A DNA stretch of 64,000 nt from contig QCIK01000002.1 in the NCBI GenBank assembly GCA_003216715.1, forward strand, positions 124,001 to 188,000. The letters are read 5' to 3'. Below are positions 27,506 to 37,104 of the stretch, one piece after another. The translations under genes were made by a program, and so were the position numbers. Source of the DNA: Prochlorococcus sp. AG-402-L09 (lineage in GTDB: Bacteria > Cyanobacteriota > Cyanobacteriia > PCC-6307 > Cyanobiaceae). The notes beneath the pieces are model-generated. The model did not search any database, was not told where the DNA came from, and saw only the letters and a program-made list of their open reading frames with translations. How positions within the stretch are numbered: the first letter of the stretch is position 1; every line of letters starts with the position of its first letter.

Positions 27506-29489
27506 TATCCCAAGGATCTATATCCCTTTTCCCATAATTATTTTCAGCATTTCTATTTCTGCCCTGTTGTGAATAATCCCAAGGATCATCATCCCAGTAA
27601 TCATCTGAAAATAATTCATCCTTTAAAGAACCAAAAGTATTTTTAATTCCTTGTATTGGATTAGAGTCTGTTTTTCTTTCCGCAGATAATCGTCGATTCA
27701 AACCAAATAATGCTTCCTGAAGAGAACCAACTGCATATTCAAGTTCTTGCAAATCATTTTCTTCAAGAAAATCTTCAACGTCTCTCACAGCAACTTCAAC
27801 AGCCCTTTGCTGTCTTTCAGCACCATAAGGGCCAAGCTCAAGGGAAGCATCTCGTAGTCGCCTTTCAGCTTGAGCAACAAGTGTTAAAGCATTATTTTTT
27901 TGATCGATAGATGCACGCTTTTTTCTATCCTCAGAAGCTTTTATCTTGGACTCCTCAATCAGTTTATTTACTTCATTTTGATTCAAGTTTGAACCACCAG
28001 TGACACTTACAGATTGTTTCCTCCCAGTAGTTCTATCAGTAGCACTTACTTCTAACAAACCATTGGCATCAATATCAAAAGCAACCTGAACTTGAGGAAC
28101 ACCTCTTGGGGCTGGGGGAATACCAGATAATCGGAATTTTCCTAAGGATTTGTTGTCTGAAGCCATTTGCCTCTCTCCTTGCCATATATGAATTTCTACT
28201 GATGATTGATTCGAGGCCGATGTACTAAAAACATCTGATTGTCTTACCGGGATAGAGGTATTACGAGGGATTAGAACTTTCATTAAACCCCCAACAGTTT
28301 CAAGTCCTAGAGACAGGGGAGTGACATCATTTAATAAAAGGTCTCTAAGCTCTCCTGAAATAATCCCGCCTTGAATTGCGGCTCCAATAGCTACTACTTC
28401 GTCAGGGTTAACCGATTGACAAGGTGGGTTTGGAACTAATGTTTTAACTAGTTGCTTTACCATTGGCATTCTTGTACTGCCTCCGACAAGAACTACTTCA
28501 TCAATGTCCTCGGGATTCCAACCAGAATCGTCAATAACAGTATTAACAGGATCCAATAATTTATCTAAAAGATCATTACAAATGCTCTCGTAAATTTTCC
28601 TGGTAAGCGTTGTCTCAATATGTAAAGGTCCATCATTTCCAGTAGAAATAAAAGGAAGTGAAATTGGAGTGGTCTGAACTCCAGAAAGTTCTTGTTTAGC
28701 TTTCTCAGCAGCTTCTGTAAGTCTTTGTAAAGATTGTCTATCTCTTCTTAGGTCTATTTTATTTTTTCTTAAAAAATCTTCAGCGAGCCAATTAACAATT
28801 TTCTGGTCAAAATCATTACCACCCAATTGTGTATCACCGGCAGTTGCCTTTACATCAAAGACTCCATTGGAAATAGACATTAAAGAAACATCAAATGTGC
28901 CTCCACCTAAATCAAAAACTAATACCTTTCTGGAAGAACTCTTATCAAAGCCGTAGGCAAGAGCTGCTGAAGTTGGCTCATTTAAAATTCTTTCAACAGA
29001 TATACCAGCCAAAATTGCAGCATCACGAGTTGCTTGCCTTTGTGAATCGTTGAAGTAAGCGGGAACTGTGATTACAGCCGAATCAACATTTTCACCTAAA
29101 TAGGTTTCAGCATCATCTATTAGCTTCCTAATAATAATCCCAATCAATTCTTCAGGGGCATATTCACGCTTTGTGATGGGAGAGGTTATCCGAACATTTC
29201 CTTGATCATTTGAACGAACGTTATAAGGAACTGAAAGGCTTGTTTCTTCTAGCTCATCCCAAGCTCTACCAACAAATCTTTTTAAATTTGAGAAAGTATT
29301 TTTTGGATTGAGAACTAATTGCCTTCTAGCTAGTTGACCCACTAACAATTCAGATTCTTTTGTAAAGCCAACAACTGATGGTGTAGTCCTAGCGCCCTCG
29401 GCACTTGAAATAACTACGGGCCTACCAGCTTCCAACACCGCTACAACGGAATTAGTCGTTCCCAAGTCAATGCCAACTATTCTCCCCAT
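27489..29489 (-). CDS. dnaK: Hsp70 chaperone, DnaK3-like
   Basis: A 666-residue Hsp70. The ATPase signatures are GIDLGTTNSVVAVLE, VFDLGGGTFDVSLM and VVLVGGSTRMPMVKQLV. The substrate domain begins near NDVTPLSLGLETVGG. The C-terminus does not end in EEVD. It carries an acidic, tryptophan-rich tail (DDYWDDDPWDYS and DPWDNDYY). Together with the overlapping dnaJ this resembles cyanobacterial DnaK3, which is reported to associate with thylakoid membranes. The numbering as DnaK3 is inferred. Repeats upstream of the start are described separately; no CIRCE element is seen. Confidence 0.95.
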   Translation of the reverse strand: MGRIVGIDLGTTNSVVAVLEAGRPVVISSAEGARTTPSVVGFTKESELLVGQLARRQLVLNPKNTFSNLKRFVGRAWDELEETSLSVPYNVRSNDQGNVRITSPITKREYAPEELIGIIIRKLIDDAETYLGENVDSAVITVPAYFNDSQRQATRDAAILAGISVERILNEPTSAALAYGFDKSSSRKVLVFDLGGGTFDVSLMSISNGVFDVKATAGDTQLGGNDFDQKIVNWLAEDFLRKNKIDLRRDRQSLQRLTEAAEKAKQELSGVQTTPISLPFISTGNDGPLHIETTLTRKIYESICNDLLDKLLDPVNTVIDDSGWNPEDIDEVVLVGGSTRMPMVKQLVKTLVPNPPCQSVNPDEVVAIGAAIQGGIISGELRDLLLNDVTPLSLGLETVGGLMKVLIPRNTSIPVRQSDVFSTSASNQSSVEIHIWQGERQMASDNKSLGKFRLSGIPPAPRGVPQVQVAFDIDANGLLEVSATDRTTGRKQSVSVTGGSNLNQNEVNKLIEESKIKASEDRKKRASIDQKNNALTLVAQAERRLRDASLELGPYGAERQQRAVEVAVRDVEDFLEENDLQELEYAVGSLQEALFGLNRRLSAERKTDSNPIQGIKNTFGSLKDELFSDDYWDDDPWDYSQQGRNRNAENNYGKRDIDPWDNDYYR

Positions 29490-29491
29490 GG

Positions 29492-29571
29492 CAATACTTA
29501 TTTAAGCCCCACAGTAACTAGCATTTAAGGGTATTCAATACTTATTATGTACCCTTCAACACTTAAAGCCA
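29492..29571. repeat. CAATACTTATT direct repeats in the dnaK/pstC divergent gap
   Basis: CAATACTTATT occurs exactly at 29492-29502 and 29536-29546 (44-base period). A third, degenerate copy, CAACACTTAAAGCC, lies at 29558-29571. The first and third copies are followed closely by AAGCC. The position between two divergent genes suits an operator or promoter pair. Confidence 0.4.
29527..29556. promoter_or_regulatory. Nested dyads in the dnaK/pstC divergent gap
   Basis: AAGGGTA (29527-29533) and TACCCTT (29550-29556) are perfect 7-base complements 16 bases apart. Inside lies the 11-base palindrome GTATTCAATAC (29531-29541). It does not match CIRCE or a clear Pho box, so the regulator is unknown. 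Confidence 0.4.
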
Positions 29572-29640
29572 ATCAATAACCCTCTCTTAGTGAAAAATTT
29601 GAAATTAGATATAGATTCATAATGTAAATTGCTTTTGCGC

Positions 29641-30594
29641 GTGGACAAAGCAAGTACTTCGAAATTTTCACTGAGAACAAGACCAACTTCAGAGAAGTTG
29701 GTGGATGTTGGTTTTAAAAATATTGTTGTTGCAATGGCTTCAATGGTAGCCATAGTGCTTTTTTCCATATTTGTAGTCGTTTACTATGAATCTACTGAAT
29801 CAATCTCAAGATATGGACTGAGGTTTCTTTTTAGCTCTGCATGGAATCCAGTTACAGATGAGTACGGTGCATTCACAGCTATTTATGGAACCCTTTTTAC
29901 ATCGATTGCTTCATTATTAATTGCCATTCCATTGGGCGTCGGCACTGCAATATTTATAACTGAAAATATAATTCCCAAATATATTAGAAATGTAATTGGA
30001 ATAATGGTTGAGCTTTTAGCCGCTATTCCATCAGTAGTTTTAGGTCTATGGGCTGTATTTATTATGGAACCTTTTATTAGACCATTTTTAAACATAATCT
30101 ACGAACTATTTGGATTTATACCATTTTTTGGAACCCAACCTTTGGGCGCTGGAATGATGCCAGCAATATTAATACTTGTGGTAATGATATTACCTATAAT
30201 TACATCGATATCAAAAGATTCACTAAATCAAGTTCCATCAAAACTTAGGCAAGCTGCCTATGGAATTGGAGCGTCAAGATGGACTACTATTTTTAAAGTT
30301 ATTATTCCAGCCGCAATTTCTGGGATAACAGGAGGAGTTTTACTTGCTCTAGGAAGAGCTATGGGTGAGACAATGGCAGTCACAATGATTATTGGCAATT
30401 CAAATAACTTTAGTTGGTCAATATTTGCTCCTTCATATACAATTTCATCCATGCTTGCTAATCAATTTGGTGAAGCAGATGGAAGCCAAGTCTCTTCTCT
30501 AATGTATGCAGCATTAATCCTAATGATATTAACCTTATTGGTGAATGTATTTGCTCAGTGGATTGTAAAAAAATTAAGCTTAAAGTATCAATAA
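29641..30594 (+). CDS. pstC: Phosphate ABC transporter permease PstC
   Basis: One of two membrane subunits of the high-affinity phosphate importer. About 317 residues with six hydrophobic helices. The permease EAA-loop pattern is SKLRQAAYGIGASRWTTIFKVIIPAAISGI, followed by GRAMGETMAVTMIIGN. The start is uncertain: I use the GTG at 29641, with a TTG at 29629 in frame giving four more residues. The stop abuts the pstA start (TAAATG). No pstS is adjacent; in Prochlorococcus it often lies elsewhere. Confidence 0.95.
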   Translation: MDKASTSKFSLRTRPTSEKLVDVGFKNIVVAMASMVAIVLFSIFVVVYYESTESISRYGLRFLFSSAWNPVTDEYGAFTAIYGTLFTSIASLLIAIPLGVGTAIFITENIIPKYIRNVIGIMVELLAAIPSVVLGLWAVFIMEPFIRPFLNIIYELFGFIPFFGTQPLGAGMMPAILILVVMILPIITSISKDSLNQVPSKLRQAAYGIGASRWTTIFKVIIPAAISGITGGVLLALGRAMGETMAVTMIIGNSNNFSWSIFAPSYTISSMLANQFGEADGSQVSSLMYAALILMILTLLVNVFAQWIVKKLSLKYQ

Positions 30595-31509
30595 ATGAAT
30601 TACACTAAACAAAAATCACTAACTTATAATCCCTCTCTTACTAGAAATATTGGGAACAAGGCCTTAACTATAACTTCTGCTCTTTTTGCCATCATTTCTG
30701 TACTTCCTTTAATATTAGTCATAAGCTATGTATTAATTAAAGGTGGAAGTTATATAAACATAGATACCATAATACTTGAACCCGAGCCACCGGGAGATGA
30801 TCTTCTCTCAGCTGGAGGAATAGGGCCAGCAATTACTGGGACTTTTATAATGTCAGTTATTGCTTCAATAATATCAATACCTGTTGGAGTAGGTGGTGGA
30901 ATATATCTTGCAGAATATTCAAAATCAGGAAAGTTTGCTAAGTTTATAAGGTTTGGATCAAATGTTCTTGCTGGGGTTCCTTCTATAATTGCTGGTGTAT
31001 TTATATACGCAATTATTGTCTCTACCAAAATACTATTTGGATCAATGTTCAGCGGAATCGCAGGCGGAATATCACTCTCAATTTTAATGGTTCCAACAAT
31101 AATTAAAACTTCTGATGAAGCACTTAAATTAGTTCCAAATGACATGAGAAGAGCTGCATTTGGAGTTGGTGCATCAAAATTCACAATGATAACAAATATC
31201 ACATTACCAGCTGCATTTAGTTCAATTTCTACAGGCGTATTATTAGCACTCGCCAGGGCAGCAGGAGAAACAGCTCCATTAATATTTACAGCTCTTTTCT
31301 CCCGTTACTACATTACAAGTTTTGATGATCTTTTCTATGAAATGGGTTCATTGTCAGTGTTAATTTACAATTTCGCTCTTGAACCATATGAAGCTCAAAA
31401 TCAACTAGCATGGGCAGCATCATTCATATTAGTTGTAGTACTTTTAAGTCTTAATATCCTTTCAAGATGGATAGGCACACTTGGTGCTTTTTCAAAAAAT
31501 AAAGTATAA
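30595..31509 (+). CDS. pstA: Phosphate ABC transporter permease PstA
   Basis: The second membrane subunit of the phosphate importer, 304 residues. IPVGVGGGIYLAEYS, FVYAIIVST-like helices, DMRRAAFGVGASKFTMITNITLPAA (the cytoplasmic EAA loop) and LARAAGETAPLIFTALF are typical. It starts at the base after the pstC stop and is followed by pstB after 31 bases, so the three genes form one operon. Confidence 0.96.
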   Translation: MNYTKQKSLTYNPSLTRNIGNKALTITSALFAIISVLPLILVISYVLIKGGSYINIDTIILEPEPPGDDLLSAGGIGPAITGTFIMSVIASIISIPVGVGGGIYLAEYSKSGKFAKFIRFGSNVLAGVPSIIAGVFIYAIIVSTKILFGSMFSGIAGGISLSILMVPTIIKTSDEALKLVPNDMRRAAFGVGASKFTMITNITLPAAFSSISTGVLLALARAAGETAPLIFTALFSRYYITSFDDLFYEMGSLSVLIYNFALEPYEAQNQLAWAASFILVVVLLSLNILSRWIGTLGAFSKNKV

Positions 31510-31540
31510 TTATGATCAAAACTAATAATAAAAGAAGCTA

Positions 31541-32344
31541 ATGATAAAAAAAAATATAAAATCTACATCTTCAGTCTCACTAGATAATGTATCAATTACA
31601 TATGGCAATTCAGTTGCAGTTAAAAATGTGTTTTGTGAAATTGAAAAGAATCAAGTTACATCTTTTATTGGTCCATCAGGATGTGGCAAATCAACCGTCA
31701 TAAGAGCAATCAACCGAATGAACGATTTAATAGAAGGTTGCAAATTATCAGGCAGTGTTATTTTTGAAGGGATAGATATTTATGCAGAGGATATAGATCC
31801 AGTTGAAGTTAGAAGGAGAATTGGAATGGTTTTTCAACAACCCAATCCTTTTCCTAAAAGTATTTACGAAAATATTGCCTTTGGTGCAAGAGTTAATGGA
31901 TATAAAGGTAATATGGATCAATTAGTAGAAGAATCTCTTACAAAGGCAGCTGTTTGGGATGAGTGCAAGGATAAATTAAACGAAAGTGGTTATTCATTAT
32001 CTGGTGGTCAACAACAAAGATTATGCATAGCAAGGACAATTGCTATTGAACCTGATGTGATCTTAATGGATGAGCCATGCTCAGCACTTGATCCATTATC
32101 TACATTAAAAATTGAAGAGACAATTCATGAATTAAAGAAGAATTTTACAATCATTATTGTTACGCACAATATGCAACAAGCCAATAGAGTCAGTGATTAC
32201 ACAGCTTTTTTCAACACAGAGAAAAAAGATAAGAATTTAGGTGGAAAAATTGGATTTTTAGTTGAGTTTGATAAAACAAAAAACATGTTCAATTCACCAA
32301 AGCAAAAATCAACTCAAGACTATATCTCTGGAAAATTTGGATAA
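31541..32344 (+). CDS. pstB: Phosphate ABC transporter ATPase PstB
   Basis: ATP-binding subunit of the phosphate importer, 267 residues. Walker A is GPSGCGKST at 44-52, the Q-loop lies in [21 protein letters not shown], the signature is LSGGQQQR at 153-160, and Walker B is VILMDEP at 173-179. The PstB-specific PNPFP is present. It closes the pstCAB operon; a tRNA gene on the opposite strand begins about 40 bases downstream. Regulation by phosphate starvation is expected for the family, but I cannot identify a convincing Pho box. Confidence 0.97.
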   Translation: MIKKNIKSTSSVSLDNVSITYGNSVAVKNVFCEIEKNQVTSFIGPSGCGKSTVIRAINRMNDLIEGCKLSGSVIFEGIDIYAEDIDPVEVRRRIGMVFQQPNPFPKSIYENIAFGARVNGYKGNMDQLVEESLTKAAVWDECKDKLNESGYSLSGGQQQRLCIARTIAIEPDVILMDEPCSALDPLSTLKIEETIHELKKNFTIIIVTHNMQQANRVSDYTAFFNTEKKDKNLGGKIGFLVEFDKTKNMFNSPKQKSTQDYISGKFG

Positions 32345-32381
32345 CAACTAAAGCTTTTTCATAAAAAATTACCTTGCGAGA

Positions 32382-32468
32382 CGGAGAGAGAGGGATTCGA
32401 ACCCTCGATAGGGTTGCCCCTATACAGCATTTCCAGTGCTGCGCCTTCAACCACTCGGCCACCTCTCC
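32382..32468 (-). tRNA. trnS-GGA: tRNA-Ser (anticodon GGA)
   Basis: On the minus strand an 87-base cloverleaf can be folded. The acceptor stem GGAGAGG pairs with TCTCTCC and has a G discriminator. The D arm contains GCCGAGTGGTTGAAGGC, the anticodon stem CAGCA/TGCTG encloses loop CTGGAAA with anticodon GGA, and there is a long variable arm (TATAGGGGCAACCCTA) and a T arm GAGGG-TTCGAAT-CCCTC. The long variable arm and G73 fit serine. CCA is not encoded. Confidence 0.97.
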
Positions 32469-32683
32469 TTGAAATCAGCAATGAAATGTCTTTCAAATGC
32501 TGAATTTAAATATATACCACAAGAGAGGTCTTGTTAAAAATTTAACTATCGGATTTATTTATTAAATACTTTTATACCAAACAAGTTCCTAGTAATCATT
32601 AATTTATTAATGAGAATAAATTGATTTAAAGATAAATAGAATCTTCCAATAGTAGACGATTAATATAAACAAAAATAATAGTC
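32469..32683. other. Intergenic stretch without a visible gene
   Basis: About 215 A+T-rich bases between the tRNA-Ser 5' end and the suhB-like gene. I see no ORF with coding character, no strong hairpin and no recognisable RNA gene. It must hold the promoters of both the tRNA (leftward) and suhB (rightward). Confidence 0.6.
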
Positions 32684-33550
32684 ATGGTTATACCATCTTG
32701 TAAAACCGCAGCTTTGAATGCAGGTCTAGGTAAAGATGAAATTAATAAATTATTAGAAATTGCCAAACAGGCCGCAGAAAGAGGGGGAGCATCTCTAATG
32801 AATAATTATGGAAGGATTAAAACGATAAAATGTAAGGGAACTGCTGGAGATCTTGTTACTAATGCAGATATAGAAAGTGAAAAAATAATAATAGAGTATT
32901 TAGAAAAAGAGACTCCTTACATTTCTATTCTTGCTGAAGAAAGTGGATATAAGTCAAAGGATGTTGAATTAAAATGGTGTATAGACCCTCTTGATGGAAC
33001 AACAAACTATGCCCATGGATATCCATTTTTCGCAACTTCAATAGGTTTAATTTGGAATAGCAATCCAATATTGGGAGCAATATCAATACCTTCTTTGAAT
33101 GAAATTTATTACGCTTCTCCAGAACATGGATCATATTGTAATGGCGACAAAATAACTGTAACGAACACGAATTCCTTATCTGATTCACTTTTAGTTACAG
33201 GTTTCGCATATGACCGACGGGTAGTATTAGATAATAATTATTCAGAATTTTGTTGGCTAACCCATCTTACCCATGGGGTAAGAAGAGGAGGAGCTGCCGC
33301 TGTAGATCTAGCATTTGTAGCCTCAGGGAAAGTGGATGGTTTTTGGGAACGTGGACTTGCAAAATGGGATATGGCAGCAGGAGTACCACTAGTTGAAATG
33401 GCGGGTGGAATAGTTTCCAATTATCCTTCCGGAGATTTTGATCTCAATACAGGCAGAATTCTTGCTTGTAATCCAAAGATACATAATGAGCTAAAAAAAG
33501 AACTTGGAAAAATTAGACCATTAACCCCTAACTCTTATGGTGGAAAATAG
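32684..33550 (+). CDS. suhB: Inositol monophosphatase family protein
   Basis: A 288-residue Mg-dependent phosphatase of the IMPase/SuhB family. The metal-site blocks are VTNADIESEKIII, ILAEESGYK, WCIDPLDGTTNYAHGYP (about 100-115) and RGLAKWDMAAGVPLVEMAGG. Possible substrates are inositol-1-phosphate, other sugar phosphates or, in some cyanobacteria, histidinol phosphate. The placement directly before hisZ (42 bases) makes a histidinol-phosphatase role worth considering, but this is inference only. Confidence 0.88.
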   Translation: MVIPSCKTAALNAGLGKDEINKLLEIAKQAAERGGASLMNNYGRIKTIKCKGTAGDLVTNADIESEKIIIEYLEKETPYISILAEESGYKSKDVELKWCIDPLDGTTNYAHGYPFFATSIGLIWNSNPILGAISIPSLNEIYYASPEHGSYCNGDKITVTNTNSLSDSLLVTGFAYDRRVVLDNNYSEFCWLTHLTHGVRRGGAAAVDLAFVASGKVDGFWERGLAKWDMAAGVPLVEMAGGIVSNYPSGDFDLNTGRILACNPKIHNELKKELGKIRPLTPNSYGGK

Positions 33551-33592
33551 TCTTAATTTATGTGATCCTTAAGTAATAAAAAGATTCAAATA

Positions 33593-34768
33593 ATGACATT
33601 GCAACCTGCCTCGGGTGCGCGCGACTTAAATCCTCAGCAAGTAAGAAAGAACCATCTCATTGCATCAAAACTTTCCTCTCTATATCAACTATGGGGATAT
33701 GAGCGAATATCACCGCCGCACATAGAACGTTTAGACACACTAACCGCAGCTGGTGGGATTTCGAACAATGAAATACTAAAAATCGTTTCTGATGAACCTC
33801 TTGGCTTAAGACCTGAAATAACAGCGTCAATTGTTCGAGCTGCTTCAACTAGATTTAATGAATATGAAAGGCCACTTCGTTTTTGGTCAACAGGAACTTC
33901 ATTCAAATGCAATCAAAGCATTGATGGTGGTATTGATATTGAAGAGTCATTTCAGAGCGGAGTTGAATTGATAGGAGCAAAGGCTATTAATGCAGAAATA
34001 GAACTTCTATCTCTTCTCATCGAATCATTAGATGTAATTGAAATTGATCAGAAATATAAAATGACATTGCTTATTGGAAATACTTATCTATTGGAACTTA
34101 TTTTAAGCACTTTTGATTCATCAATTACAGACCAAATAAAAAGAATTCTCTGCGATCTTGATTACATAGCATTGAGTATGCTTGATGTAAAAGAAGAACA
34201 AAGAATGTTTATAAAAACTATCATGAATATGAGAGGAACACCTGAAAAAGTTTTAACTAATCTAAAAAACATATATGGCTCGAATTCATACATTGATAAA
34301 CTTAAGGAATTATTTACTATTATTGAGCCATTAGCTAAAGAGAAAGGGATAGAAGTACAACTAGACCCTACATTAGGAACCAAATATAAATTATATAGTG
34401 GATTAACATTTTCTCTAGTTTCATCATCAACAAGTGCTCCTGTTACTATTGCTAAAGGCGGTAGATATGATGATTTAGTAAAGAAATTTAGTTCCAGCGA
34501 ACAAAATTGCTACGGAATTGGTTTTAGTATTAGTGTTGATAAAGTAAGAGAATTAGTCTCTACAAGCAAAGAAAAACTTGTTAATAGTGTAAAAGTTTTA
34601 ATCGCATATAAGAAAAGTTCAAGTTTGTATAAAGCATTAAAACAACAAAAGGAATTGCATAGAAAGGGGATTATTTCAGTAATTTCACATGAACCTTTAA
34701 AGACCAATAATGAAACAAATCAACTCTTAAAATCTAACAGATGTACTAAAATAGAATGGATAGATTGA
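33593..34768 (+). CDS. hisZ: ATP phosphoribosyltransferase regulatory subunit
   Basis: A histidyl-tRNA-synthetase paralogue that activates the short HisG in the first step of histidine synthesis. The 391 residues have class II synthetase motif 2-like residues (LGLRPEITASIVRAAS, RPLRFWSTGTSFKC) and the GGRYDDLVKKF block, but no C-terminal anticodon-binding domain of normal HisRS, which supports HisZ rather than HisS. It is co-directional with suhB upstream and htpG downstream (130-base gap). Confidence 0.9.
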   Translation: MTLQPASGARDLNPQQVRKNHLIASKLSSLYQLWGYERISPPHIERLDTLTAAGGISNNEILKIVSDEPLGLRPEITASIVRAASTRFNEYERPLRFWSTGTSFKCNQSIDGGIDIEESFQSGVELIGAKAINAEIELLSLLIESLDVIEIDQKYKMTLLIGNTYLLELILSTFDSSITDQIKRILCDLDYIALSMLDVKEEQRMFIKTIMNMRGTPEKVLTNLKNIYGSNSYIDKLKELFTIIEPLAKEKGIEVQLDPTLGTKYKLYSGLTFSLVSSSTSAPVTIAKGGRYDDLVKKFSSSEQNCYGIGFSISVDKVRELVSTSKEKLVNSVKVLIAYKKSSSLYKALKQQKELHRKGIISVISHEPLKTNNETNQLLKSNRCTKIEWID

Positions 34769-34898
34769 TATAAATTATCTTTAAATTTTTAATAATTGTC
34801 AGGGATTGAAAACTATTGAGCTGTAATCAATAACACTTTTGCATTTAACGCCTAAATAGAAATTTGTATCGCTATGATGATAAAAATTTAGACAAGAC

Positions 34899-36803
34899 AT
34901 GCCCGTTAAAGAAGAAGGAACTATTCTTATTCACACAGAAAATATATTTCCAATAATAAAAAAAGCAGTTTACTCAGATCATGAAATATTTATTAGAGAG
35001 CTTATAAGTAACTCCGTAGATGCAATCAAGAAAAGGAAAATGGCCGCCTTTGCAGGGGATTGTGTCGCTGCTGACGATGAAAAAATAAAAATTTCGATTG
35101 ACAGAGAAAATAAGACATTGACCATTAGTGACAATGGAATAGGGATGACTAGTGATGAAATTAAAAAATATATTAATCAAGTAGCTTTCTCAAGCGCAGA
35201 AGAATTTCTTGAAAAATATAAGCAACCTGACGATGGTTTTATAGGTCATTTTGGACTCGGTTTTTATTCAAGTTTTATGGTTGCAGAAGAAGTTGAAATA
35301 ATAACTAAATCAGCAAAAAATGACTCACAAGCTATTCAGTGGAAATGTAATGGATCGCCTCAATATACACTTGATGAATCAGATAAAGAAGAGATAGGTA
35401 CAGATATAATTTTACATTTAATGGAAGAAGAAATTGAATATATAGAACCAAGCAGAATTAAGACATTAATTAAAAAATATTGTGATTTCATGCCTATTGA
35501 AATCTCACTTGAAGAAGAAGTTATCAATAAAATGAATCCACCATGGAGAGAAAGCAAACAAAACCTTAAAGACAAAGATTATATTGAACTCTATAAATAT
35601 CTCTATCCCTTTCAAGGAGATCCTCTCTTATGGGTTCACCTAAATACTGACTATCCATACAATTTGCAAGGAATATTATATTTTCCAAAGATAAGTGGAA
35701 GAGCAGATTGGGAAAGTGGTGAAATTAAACTATTCTGTAATCAGGTTTTTGTCAGTGACTCAATTAAAGAAATAGTTCCTAGATATCTATTACCTTTGAG
35801 GGGGGTGATAGATTCACCAGACATCCCCTTAAATGTTAGTAGAAGCGCATTACAATCAGACAGAAGAGTTAAATCTATAGGTAACTTTATTGCTAAGAAG
35901 TTAGCCGATAAGCTTAAAACATTAAAGAAGGATGAAACCCAATTTTATGCTGACATATGGGACTCAATAGCCCCCTTTATAAAAATAGGAGCTATGGAAG
36001 ATGAGAAATTTGCCGAGCAAGTAAAAGAGATAATTTTATATTCAACAACAAAAGTTCCTGTAGAAGATAATGAAGAGAATAACGAGCTAGTAAAATCTGG
36101 TTCAAAAACTTTTACAACCCTTGATGGTTATAAGAATAGGCTAACTGACGAGAACAAAAAGATTTTATATTCCACTGATGAAGTCTCTCAATCAACAGCA
36201 CTCAATATGTGGACTTCACAAGGTAAAGAAGTTTTAAAACTTGATACTGTTATTGATACTCAATTTATTCCTTGGCTAGAGGAAAAAAACAAAGAAATAA
36301 ATTTTGTAAGAGTTGATTCCGAACTTGATGAAAGTATTAAAGATGATTCGCCTGAGATCGCAGATAAAGATGGAAATACTAAGTCAGAAACACTTAAAAA
36401 AATTATTAGTTCAGCTTTAAACAATGAAAAAGTCACAGTACAAATACAGAATCTTAAAGGTGATAATTCACCACCTTCATTAATATTATTACCAGAACAA
36501 ATGAGAAGAATAAATGATATAACTGCATTAATGGAACAGAAACTTCCTGGTCTTCCTGATTATCATAATTTAATAGTTAATTCAAACCACCCACTTATTC
36601 AAGGATTACTCAAGCTAAATTCTAACCAAATAGTTATTGAAGGATCTAACAAATCTGAGGATGCGCAATTAGCCACCGACATCGCTATCCATGTTTATGA
36701 GATGGCAAAATTGTCAATTGGAGGTCTTGAAAACAAAGATATTGCTGCTTTTCAAACTAGAAATGCCGAGCTCTTAGGGAAATTAATGAAAAATTTCGTA
36801 TAA
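34899..36803 (+). CDS. htpG: Hsp90-family chaperone HtpG
   Basis: A 634-residue Hsp90. The N-terminal GHKL ATP site shows ELISNSVDAIKKRK, LTISDNGIGMTSDEI and GHFGLGFYSSFMVAEEVEI. The middle domain has ADWESGEIKLFCNQVFVSD and the catalytic-loop block PDIPLNVSRSALQSD. The charged linker is short, as in bacteria. The 130 bases upstream hold no gene. rpmB follows after 45 bases on the same strand. Confidence 0.97.
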   Translation: MPVKEEGTILIHTENIFPIIKKAVYSDHEIFIRELISNSVDAIKKRKMAAFAGDCVAADDEKIKISIDRENKTLTISDNGIGMTSDEIKKYINQVAFSSAEEFLEKYKQPDDGFIGHFGLGFYSSFMVAEEVEIITKSAKNDSQAIQWKCNGSPQYTLDESDKEEIGTDIILHLMEEEIEYIEPSRIKTLIKKYCDFMPIEISLEEEVINKMNPPWRESKQNLKDKDYIELYKYLYPFQGDPLLWVHLNTDYPYNLQGILYFPKISGRADWESGEIKLFCNQVFVSDSIKEIVPRYLLPLRGVIDSPDIPLNVSRSALQSDRRVKSIGNFIAKKLADKLKTLKKDETQFYADIWDSIAPFIKIGAMEDEKFAEQVKEIILYSTTKVPVEDNEENNELVKSGSKTFTTLDGYKNRLTDENKKILYSTDEVSQSTALNMWTSQGKEVLKLDTVIDTQFIPWLEEKNKEINFVRVDSELDESIKDDSPEIADKDGNTKSETLKKIISSALNNEKVTVQIQNLKGDNSPPSLILLPEQMRRINDITALMEQKLPGLPDYHNLIVNSNHPLIQGLLKLNSNQIVIEGSNKSEDAQLATDIAIHVYEMAKLSIGGLENKDIAAFQTRNAELLGKLMKNFV

Positions 36804-36848
36804 ACTCAACCTCATTTGATAGAATAAATTAAAGAAAAAGATTGAAAA

Positions 36849-37085
36849 ATGTCTAGGGTTTGCCAACTTACAGGCACAAGGGCTAACAACGGAATGTCAG
36901 TCAGCCATTCCCATATTAGAACTAAAAAATTGCAGCAAGCCAATTTGCAGCAGCGTAGATTGTGGTGGGAAGAAGAAAACAAATGGATCAATATACGAGT
37001 AACGACAAGAGCACTAAAAACAATCCAGAAAAAAGGATTGGGAAAATATGCCAAATCATTAGGAGTGGATTTAAACAAACTTTAA
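36849..37085 (+). CDS. rpmB: 50S ribosomal protein L28
   Basis: A 78-residue basic ribosomal protein beginning [27 protein letters not shown], with [22 protein letters not shown] in the middle. The single cysteine is part of the normal cyanobacterial L28 rather than a zinc-binding set. Its length is normal for the family. It is placed between htpG and a peroxiredoxin gene. Confidence 0.97.
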   Translation: MSRVCQLTGTRANNGMSVSHSHIRTKKLQQANLQQRRLWWEEENKWINIRVTTRALKTIQKKGLGKYAKSLGVDLNKL

Positions 37086-37104
37086 ATTTGATTGTTTTTA
37101 TCAA

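Noticed and set aside
29490-29640. CIRCE heat-shock element before dnaK
   Set aside because: No TTAGCACTC-N9-GAGTGCTAA match. The dyads found are of different sequence.
29557-29640. Pho box before pstC
   Set aside because: Single CTTAA-like words occur, but not the tandem 7-base repeats with fixed spacing expected for PhoB.
32469-32683. A small RNA or ORF between tRNA-Ser and suhB
   Set aside because: A+T-rich with only weak pairing and no open frame with protein character.
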